Source of the DNA: JAPLDP01 sp964628285
GTDB taxonomy: Bacteria > Bacteroidota > Bacteroidia > Bacteroidales > JAGONC01
DNA length: 56,264 nucleotides
Assembly: GCA_964628285.1 (NCBI GenBank)
Contig: CAZVNP010000016.1
Span: 1 to 56,264 of the forward strand
Direction of reading: 5' to 3'
Below, piece by piece: positions 42,333 through 49,511 of this stretch (positions are counted from its first letter, which is position 1; every line of letters starts with the position of its first letter). Under the pieces are notes generated by a model. The model made no database searches, was not told the origin of the DNA, and saw nothing but the letters and a program-made list of their open reading frames with translations. The position numbers and the translations under genes were made by a program.

Positions 42333-42563
42333 ATGACCAACATGGAAGAATTTGAGAAGATCATCAGCCTGAGTAATGAATACGAGGCGAATTTGATGGA
42401 TGAGATACTAAATGACAGAAAGATACCCCATGGCATTGTCACTGCCGTTGATTCGGTGTTCGGAGGTATAGAACAGATGGAATACGGGTGGGGATACCTT
42501 GAAGCGCCGGAAAAATACAGGGATGAAATTATTGCAATTTACAACGACATAGAAAAAAAATAA
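42333..42563 (+). CDS. Small DUF2007-like protein
   Basis: A 76-aa soluble protein (an alternative start Met is 9 bp downstream). The pattern FEKIISLSNEYEANLMDEIL, then IPHGIVTAVDSVFGGI and LEAPEKYRDEIIAIYNDIE fits the DUF2007 / putative signal-transducing protein family, which pairs an N-terminal strand and helix (turnover of an adjacent peptide ligand is proposed) with a C-terminal helix. Function is unknown. It lies 25 bp after the marC remnant and ends 2 bp from the convergent SPFH gene. Confidence 0.6.
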   Translation: MTNMEEFEKIISLSNEYEANLMDEILNDRKIPHGIVTAVDSVFGGIEQMEYGWGYLEAPEKYRDEIIAIYNDIEKK

Positions 42564-42565
42564 TT

Positions 42566-43438
42566 TTACTCTTCTTTCTGTTTCTGCCGCAGGGGAACCA
42601 CGCCGGCCATTTCGCCTATGATGTTGACCAGTTCCGTACCCGTAGGCACGACAATCTTGGCATTCTTCTCCAGTGATGATTCCAGCGCCTGAAGTTTACG
42701 CAGCAGCTGTGCATTCCCAATAAAATATTTATTGGCCGCTTCGTTGACCAGTTTGATGGCTTCAGCCTCCCCTTCGGCCTGCAATATCCGTGACTGTTTT
42801 ACTCCCTCGGCTTCCTTGATCTTGGCTCTTTTCTCCCCATCGGCAGCCGTCTCCCGCGCTGTAGCGAAATCAATGGCGGCAATCTTTTCATTTTCAGCCT
42901 TAACGACCTTGTTCATGGTTTCCTGGACATCCTTGGGCGGGTCAATCTCCTTCAGTTCGGTGCGGACAATTTCAATACCCCAGTTCCGGGTTTCGACACG
43001 CAAGGTATTATGCAGCTCAGCATTGATTTTTCCTCTTTCACTGTTGGCTGACTTCAGTGTGAGGGTGCCGATGATATTTCTCAGGGTGGTGCGGGCCAGG
43101 TTGACGATCTGCCATTGATAATTATTGACATTATACTGGGAGCTTTTCACACTTTCCTCATCCAGCTTCACTTTGAAATACACCTGCGCATCGACGCGGG
43201 CATTCAGATTGTCGTTGGTGATGATCTCCTGTGGATCGGCATCCACCATCTGCTCGGTGATATTCACCTTATACATACGCTCAATGAAAGGGATGATCCA
43301 ATGGAATCCCGCATTGGCAAAACGGTTATATTTTCCAAGGCGTTCAATCAAACCTTTGTGAGTGGGACGCACGATCCTGATGCCAATAAAGAACAACAGA
43401 ATAACAACGATGACGACAATGATAATTGCAGTATTCAT
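42566..43438 (-). CDS. SPFH/band 7 (stomatin-like, paraslipin) protein
   Basis: A 290-aa protein with one N-terminal membrane segment (about 3-22) and an SPFH domain (about 25-190: IRPTHKGLIERLGKYNRF, then AGFHWIIPFIERMYKV and VDADPQEIITNDNLNARVDA). A coiled-coil helix follows (about 190-240, with ETAADGEKRAKIKEAEGVKQ), then a C-terminal hydrophobic tail. The family forms membrane scaffolds and is often linked to membrane-protein quality control; NfeD partners are common, but none is adjacent here. It ends 2 bp from the plus-strand DUF2007-like gene. A minus-strand TATATTTG (43497-43490) could be its -7 box. Confidence 0.95.
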   Translation of the reverse strand: MNTAIIIVVIVVILLFFIGIRIVRPTHKGLIERLGKYNRFANAGFHWIIPFIERMYKVNITEQMVDADPQEIITNDNLNARVDAQVYFKVKLDEESVKSSQYNVNNYQWQIVNLARTTLRNIIGTLTLKSANSERGKINAELHNTLRVETRNWGIEIVRTELKEIDPPKDVQETMNKVVKAENEKIAAIDFATARETAADGEKRAKIKEAEGVKQSRILQAEGEAEAIKLVNEAANKYFIGNAQLLRKLQALESSLEKNAKIVVPTGTELVNIIGEMAGVVPLRQKQKEE

Positions 43439-43618
43439 CTGATCCTCCGGTTAAATTAGACAATAAAACATAATAGGATTAAGCCTTTTCAAATATACGA
43501 TATTTGAAGTTCTGCTATAGGAAATAAATGAACCAAAATCGGTTAAAGATAAAGAAAAATAAGAGATAACAGTAGAACCATGTGGTGTTATAATAAATAT
43601 ATCCGGCAAAGTGTTTCA

Positions 43619-43649
43619 TTGTTTCGCACGTTATTTTTTATTTCCTTTG
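43619..43649 (+). promoter_or_regulatory. Promoter of cstA
   Basis: TTG (43619-43621), a 20-nt spacer and TTCCTTTG (43642-43649) fit the Bacteroidota promoter with one deviation (TT for TA) in the -7 box. The start codon at 43682 would follow a leader of about 27 nt. Confidence 0.45.
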
Positions 43650-43681
43650 TTGCAGAATATCAGGCATAACGAATTCCTGTC

Positions 43682-45529
43682 ATGAATGCGATGCCTTTGG
43701 TCCTTGGAACGCTGGCCTTCTTCGCGATAGCCTATCGTTTTTATTTTGGTTTTATCGCTGCCAGGGTGGCGGTCATCAATGAAACGAACGCGACGCCGGC
43801 CGTTCGTCTCTTCGACCGGCAGAACTATCATCCCATGCGAAAATGGGTCTTGTTCGGGCATCATTTTGCGGCGATAGCGGGTGCGGGGCCTCTGGTAGGA
43901 CCTGTGCTGGCCGCGCAATTCGGCTATTTCCCCGGTTTTTTATGGATGTTGTTAGGTTCCGTGTTGGCCGGCGCCGTTCACGATTACGTGATATTGCTGG
44001 CTTCGGTCAGACACGACGGCAAGTCATTGGCCGAAATAGCCAGGGCCGAGATCAGCAAGGTGAGCGGCTTCACCACTTCAATAGCCACTTTGCTCATCAT
44101 CATCATCGCCCTCGCAGGTCTGGGCCTGGTCGTGGTCAATGCATTGGCCGAGAGCTCCTGGGGTACCTTCACCATTGCCGCCACCATACCCATTGCCCTG
44201 TTCATGGGTCTGTGGATGTTCGTATTCCGCAAGGGGAAGACCAGCGAAGCCACAGTGATCGGGGTCATTTTACTGGCACTGGCCGTTATTTTCGGCAAAT
44301 ACATCCCCCATTCGGCTTTCGCTTCATGGTTCACCTTCGACAGGAAAACGCTCACCCTTCTGCTGGCCGGTTACGGTTTTCTGGCTTCCGTTCTTCCTGT
44401 GTGGCTGCTGCTGGCGCCACGTGATTACCTGAGTTCGATCATGAAGATATCGGTTATCGGCCTGCTCGCCGTCGGTATCATTGTCGTGGCCCCCAACCTG
44501 AAAATGCCTGCTTTCACTCCATTTATTCATGGCGGGGGGCCGGTGATTCCCGGCACTCTTTTCCCCTACCTTTTTATCACCATTGCCTGCGGGGCCATCT
44601 CAGGATTCCACTCGCTGGTCAGTTCGGGCACCACGCCCAAGATGATAGGCAGTGAGAGGCATATCAAACCCATTGCCGTCGGTGCCATGCTGACCGAAGG
44701 GATGGTGAGCATTCTGGCTCTTATCGCTGCCACCAGTCTTTTTCCGCTGGATTATTTTCAAATCAATGTGTCGCCCGATAAATTTGCCCAGATCGTTCCT
44801 GCCTTAAAGGATATGGGTTTTACTACCACGGCCCTGCCTCAGCTCTCGGCCGAGGTGGGAGAACAGATAGCCGGCCGCACCGGCGGCGCCGTCTCGCTGG
44901 CTGTAGGTATGGCCCAGATATTTTCAGCCATACCCGGATTGAAAGGATTGATGTCATACTGGTATCACTTCGCCATCATGTTTGAGGCCCTGTTCATTCT
45001 CACCACCATCGATGCCGGCACGCGTATAGCCCGTTTTCTGCTGCAAGAGATGACAGGAAAAATATATAAACCTTTCGGTAATACCAAATGGATACCCGGT
45101 ACGCTGATAACCAGCTGTATCATCGTTTTTGCCTGGGGGTATTTTATATATACCGGCAGTGTAGCCACCATCTGGCCTATGTTCGGCACCGCCAATCAAC
45201 TGCTGGCCACTGCCGCCCTGGCAGTAGGCACCTCATACATCATTAATAAAGGAAAAGCAAAATACGCCTGGGTGACCATCGTACCCATGATTTTTGTCGG
45301 TATCACCACCCTGACAGCAGGCTGGAAGAACATTTTCGGGCTGTACCTGCCTCAGACAGCCGTCTCGCAAACCTTAGCACAGGGGCTCATCAACCTGTTT
45401 CTCACCGCCGTCATCATGGTGTCGGTCCTGATTATTTTTGCCGATGCCATACCTAAATGGATCAAGGTCTCAGCTAAAACTTTCATCACCTCTGTGGAAT
45501 CAGGATCCGGCCGGGACGTCAACCGATAG
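43682..45529 (+). CDS. cstA: Carbon starvation protein CstA family transporter
   Basis: A 615-aa inner-membrane protein with about 16 hydrophobic segments. It shows the CstA signatures RKWVLFGHHFAAIAGAGPLVGPV (written in halves: MRKWVLFGHHFAAIAG, GPLVGPVLAAQFG), GAISGFHSLVSSGTTPKMI and TIDAGTRIARFLLQE. CstA proteins take up pyruvate and/or peptides when carbon is scarce. Length is slightly below E. coli CstA (701 aa), as usual for this family in Bacteroidota. It has its own promoter (43619-43649) and a hairpin terminator (45611-45650), and so is monocistronic. Confidence 0.95.
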   Translation: MNAMPLVLGTLAFFAIAYRFYFGFIAARVAVINETNATPAVRLFDRQNYHPMRKWVLFGHHFAAIAGAGPLVGPVLAAQFGYFPGFLWMLLGSVLAGAVHDYVILLASVRHDGKSLAEIARAEISKVSGFTTSIATLLIIIIALAGLGLVVVNALAESSWGTFTIAATIPIALFMGLWMFVFRKGKTSEATVIGVILLALAVIFGKYIPHSAFASWFTFDRKTLTLLLAGYGFLASVLPVWLLLAPRDYLSSIMKISVIGLLAVGIIVVAPNLKMPAFTPFIHGGGPVIPGTLFPYLFITIACGAISGFHSLVSSGTTPKMIGSERHIKPIAVGAMLTEGMVSILALIAATSLFPLDYFQINVSPDKFAQIVPALKDMGFTTTALPQLSAEVGEQIAGRTGGAVSLAVGMAQIFSAIPGLKGLMSYWYHFAIMFEALFILTTIDAGTRIARFLLQEMTGKIYKPFGNTKWIPGTLITSCIIVFAWGYFIYTGSVATIWPMFGTANQLLATAALAVGTSYIINKGKAKYAWVTIVPMIFVGITTLTAGWKNIFGLYLPQTAVSQTLAQGLINLFLTAVIMVSVLIIFADAIPKWIKVSAKTFITSVESGSGRDVNR

Positions 45530-45610
45530 ACGTTTAAACCACCGCCAAAGGAAGCTATTCCTGAAAGCCCATACCTTTTCCCTCCGACAACAAAATGTTA
45601 ACGGTACTAT

Positions 45611-45650
45611 GCATGGCAGAAAGCACTCCTCTTGCCATGCCATATTTTTA
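45611..45650 (+). terminator. Terminator of cstA
   Basis: GCATGGCA (45611-45618) and TGCCATGC (45633-45640) form a perfect 8-bp stem with a 14-nt loop, followed by CATATTTTTA. It lies between the convergent cstA and the RNA-binding protein gene. Confidence 0.7.
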
Positions 45651-45685
45651 AGTCAAAAGATTAGAGGGGGAAATCTAAAAACAAA

Positions 45686-45982
45686 TCAATATTTGTTGAA
45701 GCTGCGACGTTCCCCGGCCTGACCTTCGGTTCTTCTTTCCGGTCTTGGTCTGGCAATGGACACAGAGATCACCTTTCCGTCATATTCAGCCTGGTTCAGT
45801 TCCTCAATGGCTTTCTTGGCTTCGTCATCGTTTTTCATCTCTACGAAACCAAAACCTCGCGATCGGCCTGAGAACTTATCGGTTATCACTTTTGCTGAAG
45901 TCACCTCACCGTATTCGACAAAAAGCTGCTTTAAGTCTTCACTGTTAACTCTGAAACTTAAATTGGAGACAAAAATATTCAT
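45686..45982 (-). CDS. RRM RNA-binding protein (RNA recognition motif)
   Basis: A 98-aa single-RRM protein. RNP2 is IFVSNL (residues 3-8) and RNP1 is RGFGFVEM (residues 42-49). A short C-terminal tail (residues 80-98) is rich in Arg, Pro, Glu and Gly (PRPERRTEGQAGE). Such small RRM proteins are abundant in Bacteroidota and bind single-stranded RNA to affect global gene expression. Convergent to cstA, with its own upstream region of about 260 bp shared with the divergent small secreted protein gene. Confidence 0.95.
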   Translation of the reverse strand: MNIFVSNLSFRVNSEDLKQLFVEYGEVTSAKVITDKFSGRSRGFGFVEMKNDDEAKKAIEELNQAEYDGKVISVSIARPRPERRTEGQAGERRSFNKY

Positions 45983-46193
45983 GGGAAAAAAATTAGTTGA
46001 TTAAAATTAATTCTGAGTACAAAGTAATGGTTTATAACTATTTTAAGATCATTTATACAAAGATAACTAAAAAAGAGGGATTACTTACTATCACAGCCAA
46101 TTTTATTTTAATCATTTAAAAGCTTCAAAATACAAATACCAATCAACAAACATTTATCTTTATAATGAAGTCAAATTCCTATTCCTGATGTCC

Positions 46194-46223
46194 TTGGATT
46201 TTCTTAATAAATTCCTATATTTG
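46194..46223 (+). promoter_or_regulatory. Promoter for the small secreted protein / TonB receptor pair
   Basis: TTG (46194-46196), a 19-nt spacer and TATATTTG (46216-46223) match the Bacteroidota promoter exactly. Transcription would start about 46230. The rest of the 263-bp interval (45983-46245) is AT-rich and holds no gene. Confidence 0.6.
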
Positions 46224-46245
46224 TCAAGAAACCTAAATGAGATAG

Positions 46246-46782
46246 TTGAAAAAATTTTTTTATCTTATTCTTCTCTGCTTAATTCTCTTTAACACGAGTG
46301 GTTCCTGGCTTTTATACCAATTTGAAAGGTATAGACATTACATAGCGACATGCAAAACCTTAACATCAAAAAGTAAAAACATTATTCTAAAACTCTCCAG
46401 AGATGAATTTGTTCAATGCAGGAGCAAAAAAAATGAGATCATTTTTCGTGGTGAAATGTATGATTTCTTAAAAACAGAGATGCATCACGACACCATTTAC
46501 ATCTTTTGTAACCGTGACTTTAAAGAAGAAGGTCTCGTAAACGCCTTTTTTGAATTTCTGACAAAACAACACCAACAACATTCAGATAAATTAATCAATC
46601 ATGTCCTCGATTATCTTATGTTGATCCTTATTATCCCAGAAAATATCTCGATTACCCATTTTCCTGTAAATAAATTTCATTTTTCTGAATGGAAATCTCA
46701 TTTTCATTCCGTCATAATACTGATCGACAGTCCTCCTCCTGAGTGTCACGGTATTCTTATATCCCCACATTTCCCATTTTAA
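46246..46782 (+). CDS. Unrecognised small exported protein before a TonB receptor
   Basis: A 178-aa frame opening with TTG, read as MKKFFYLILLCLILFNTSGS, a short Lys-rich start and a hydrophobic signal or anchor segment (residues 4-20). I do not recognise the family. The rest is polar with scattered His and Cys (for example KTEMHHDTIYIFCNRDF), and a second hydrophobic stretch (YLMLILIIPENISITHF, about residue 124) could insert in a membrane. The promoter at 46194-46223 and the TonB receptor 101 bp downstream suggest a shared transcript, perhaps for a metal or heme uptake accessory. Base composition is more AT-rich than the neighbours. Confidence 0.55.
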   Translation: MKKFFYLILLCLILFNTSGSWLLYQFERYRHYIATCKTLTSKSKNIILKLSRDEFVQCRSKKNEIIFRGEMYDFLKTEMHHDTIYIFCNRDFKEEGLVNAFFEFLTKQHQQHSDKLINHVLDYLMLILIIPENISITHFPVNKFHFSEWKSHFHSVIILIDSPPPECHGILISPHFPF

Positions 46783-46817
46783 TTTCCGAAAGGTAAAACA
46801 GATCAGCATTTCGGAAA
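46783..46817 (+). promoter_or_regulatory. 9-bp perfect inverted repeat before the TonB receptor
   Basis: TTTCCGAAA (46783-46791) and TTTCGGAAA (46809-46817) pair perfectly across a 17-nt loop. It starts directly after the stop codon of the small secreted protein and lies 67 bp before the receptor start. It could be an operator or an RNA attenuator; there is no U-run for a classical terminator. Confidence 0.4.
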
Positions 46818-46883
46818 AGGCAATCCTACCTGCCAGGAAAAGGAGAGTTATTATTTTTAAATCACTTAAAATGTAAAAACATC

Positions 46884-49097
46884 ATGATTAAATTTATCAT
46901 TAGCTCATTTATATGCCTCATAGTATATTTGAATGTAGACGCCCAAGGTAGTCCTGCCGGTGATACGATCAGTAAAACCGTTTATCTGGACGAAGTGGTC
47001 ATATCAGCCAATAAGATAGAAGAACAAAAGAGGTTTGTAGCACAACAGATACAATCGATTCCGGCACGACAGATTAATCTTTTGAATTTACAAACCACCG
47101 CTGAGCTTCTGGCAAATGAAGGAGAGGTGGCTGTTCAGCAAAGCCAACAGGGAGGTGGAAGCCCTGTCATCCGTGGCTTTGAAGCCAGCCGGATACTCCT
47201 GGTGATTGATGGCATCAGGATAAATAACCTGATCTACCGTTCCGGGCATCTGCAAAACATCATCACCATCGATCAAAACAGCCTGAAACGTGTTGAAGTG
47301 TTATTCGGTCCTTCATCAACCGTTTATGGCAGCGATGCTTTAGGCGGGGTGATTAATTTATATACCAAAAATCCGGTACTTGCGGGACCGGAGCAGAAAT
47401 TTAATTTCAAGGGACAAGCATTCATGCGTTATGGTACGGTGAACAATGAGAAGACCGGACACGTTGAGATCAATCTCGCCACAAGACACGTCGGTTCACT
47501 AACCTCATTCACTTTCAGTGATTTCAACGATTTGCTGATGGGAGGACAACCTAATCCTTATTATAATTCCTTCGGAGAACGGTTTTATTTTGTCAAACGC
47601 ATGAACGGGGTGGATTCTTTGGTCCAAAATAACAATATCCGGTTACAAAGGTACAGCGGTTATTCTCAATATGACCTGTTACAAAAGATTCTTCTCCAGC
47701 CCAATGAAAACTTCTCTCACTGTTTCAATTTTCAATTCTCCAACTCATCCGACATTCCCCGTTATGACCGTTTGACTGATCCCAAAGAGGAAGGATTGAA
47801 ATATGCCCAATGGTACTATGGTCCTCAATACAGATTATTGACGGCCTACCACCTGGCCATTAAAAACACAGGATTTTTTAATGCCATTACACTAACAGCC
47901 AGCTATCAACATATCAAAGAAAGCCGGCACAACCGCTCTTTTGGGAAAAATGACCTGGCGAACAGGAACGAAAATGTGAAAGTCGCCGGTTTCAATCTCG
48001 ATTTTGTGAGGCATGCCAGGACAGGCAGCATCCGTTTTGGCATTGACGGGCAATATAATACACTGAAATCAACAGCTTTCCTTAAGGATGTGACAAATGG
48101 CATGCAGAGTCCTTTGGACACACGCTATCCTGATGGTCATAACAGGATGCTGCTGGCAGGTGCCTTTATGACTCAGACCTGGAAAATTAATGATCAATTT
48201 GTTTTAAACGATGGCTTGCGCCTCGGGTATGCTACACTCTTTTCAAGTTTCAAAGACAAAACCTTTTTCCCTTTTCCATTTAATGAGGTAAAACAAAAGA
48301 ATTTCACCTATAGTGGAAATTTAGGATTACTATTCCTGCCGTCTGCCTATTGGAAAATTTCACTAAATGGCAGTACGGGATTCAGAGTACCTAACGTTGA
48401 TGATCTGAGCAAAGTGTTCGATTCGTCACCGGGAACGGTCATTGTCCCCAATCCGAATCTGAAACCCGAAAAAACCGTCAACGGAGACCTGAATATCACC
48501 AGATGGTACAATGACTGTTTCAGTTGGGAGAACGTGTTTTTCATCACTTATTTTATCGATGCCATTGTCACTGATACCTTCCAATTTCAAGGACAGGATT
48601 CGGTTATATATGACGGCACCATGAGCCGTGTTATGGCTAACCAGAACAAAGAGAAAGCCTTACTGCTGGGGTGCTCATCAAATCTTAAAGCCGATCTTAC
48701 CTCTTATTTGGGCATGACCATATCATTTAATTACAACTACGGTCGTATTCTCGAAGACAGCACGACCAAACCCCTCGATCATATACCACCTGTATTTGGA
48801 CAGATTGGGATTCAGTACCATTCGGGTTCGTGGTCAGGAGAGCTTTTCATCAACTATAACGGCTGGAAACGTCTTAAGAATTATTATCTGAATGGTGAAG
48901 ACAATGAACAATATGCCACTGCCGACGGTATGCCGGCATGGTATACGGTCAACAGCAGGATCTCATATAAGGTCAATGACTTTGTTGTGATTCAGGCTGG
49001 AATCGATAACATCTTTGACATCCGATACCGTACCTTTGCTTCCGGCATCAATGCTCCGGGAAGGAATATCTTCGGTGTTCTGCGGGTAAACTTCTAA
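46884..49097 (+). CDS. TonB-dependent receptor, hemoglobin/siderophore type
   Basis: A 737-aa protein with signal peptide (cut after NVDAQ), no N-terminal carboxypeptidase-like extension, and a TonB-box-like/plug region (about 30-165): DEVVISANKIEEQKR, then SPVIRGFEASRILLVIDGIR and VEVLFGPSSTVYGSDALGG. The rest forms the barrel, ending FGVLRVNF with a terminal Phe. The plug pattern (ILLVIDGIRINNLIYRSGH) resembles the hemoglobin/transferrin receptor family, but heme-binding residues cannot be confirmed. It sits downstream of the small exported protein and the IR at 46783-46817. Confidence 0.9.
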   Translation: MIKFIISSFICLIVYLNVDAQGSPAGDTISKTVYLDEVVISANKIEEQKRFVAQQIQSIPARQINLLNLQTTAELLANEGEVAVQQSQQGGGSPVIRGFEASRILLVIDGIRINNLIYRSGHLQNIITIDQNSLKRVEVLFGPSSTVYGSDALGGVINLYTKNPVLAGPEQKFNFKGQAFMRYGTVNNEKTGHVEINLATRHVGSLTSFTFSDFNDLLMGGQPNPYYNSFGERFYFVKRMNGVDSLVQNNNIRLQRYSGYSQYDLLQKILLQPNENFSHCFNFQFSNSSDIPRYDRLTDPKEEGLKYAQWYYGPQYRLLTAYHLAIKNTGFFNAITLTASYQHIKESRHNRSFGKNDLANRNENVKVAGFNLDFVRHARTGSIRFGIDGQYNTLKSTAFLKDVTNGMQSPLDTRYPDGHNRMLLAGAFMTQTWKINDQFVLNDGLRLGYATLFSSFKDKTFFPFPFNEVKQKNFTYSGNLGLLFLPSAYWKISLNGSTGFRVPNVDDLSKVFDSSPGTVIVPNPNLKPEKTVNGDLNITRWYNDCFSWENVFFITYFIDAIVTDTFQFQGQDSVIYDGTMSRVMANQNKEKALLLGCSSNLKADLTSYLGMTISFNYNYGRILEDSTTKPLDHIPPVFGQIGIQYHSGSWSGELFINYNGWKRLKNYYLNGEDNEQYATADGMPAWYTVNSRISYKVNDFVVIQAGIDNIFDIRYRTFASGINAPGRNIFGVLRVNF

Positions 49098-49511
49098 CTG
49101 CGCGAAGAATTTTCTTTCACATGAGAGAATATATCTCGCTTTATTAAGGGAGCGGACAGATATCGTATATATGCCCTGCAGGCTGTCAGCCAGTGAATTC
49201 TTATTCCTGAGTTGCTGTTATTCGATACTTTTTTGACTATCCGGGGAGTGACTGTTTCCACGCTATACTCTATTTCTTCGTTAATTGTTGACCGTTGGGA
49301 TATTAGAATGTTTAATTTTGTTATATGCGGTCTTATCTCTCTAAAACTGGAACAATGATACGATCAAAGAACCTTTCTCTGTCAGTTATCTTGCTTTTAC
49401 TTTCATTACACGCTCTTGCGGTCATAGACACCGTTTCACGCCATGATACGGTCAGGCAAACCGGATAATACAGATAAGTCGAAAAAAAGATGACATTTTA
49501 TTAATGAATCA
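49098..49511 (+). other. Intergenic region with promoter-like element and a 37-codon ORF
   Basis: A 414-bp gap. TAATTTTG at 49313-49320 is an exact -7 box, with TTG at 49288-49290, 22 bp upstream (slightly long). A short ORF (49355-49468, 37 codons plus stop) begins MIRSKNLSLSVILLLLSLHA, a convincing secretion-signal-like start, then VIDTVSRHDTVRQTG. It is probably a truncated gene remnant or a leader. Nothing else is recognised. Confidence 0.4.

Noticed and set aside
43843..44424. 193-codon plus-strand ORF inside cstA
   Set aside because: It is an out-of-frame shadow of cstA with high Arg/His content and no domain.
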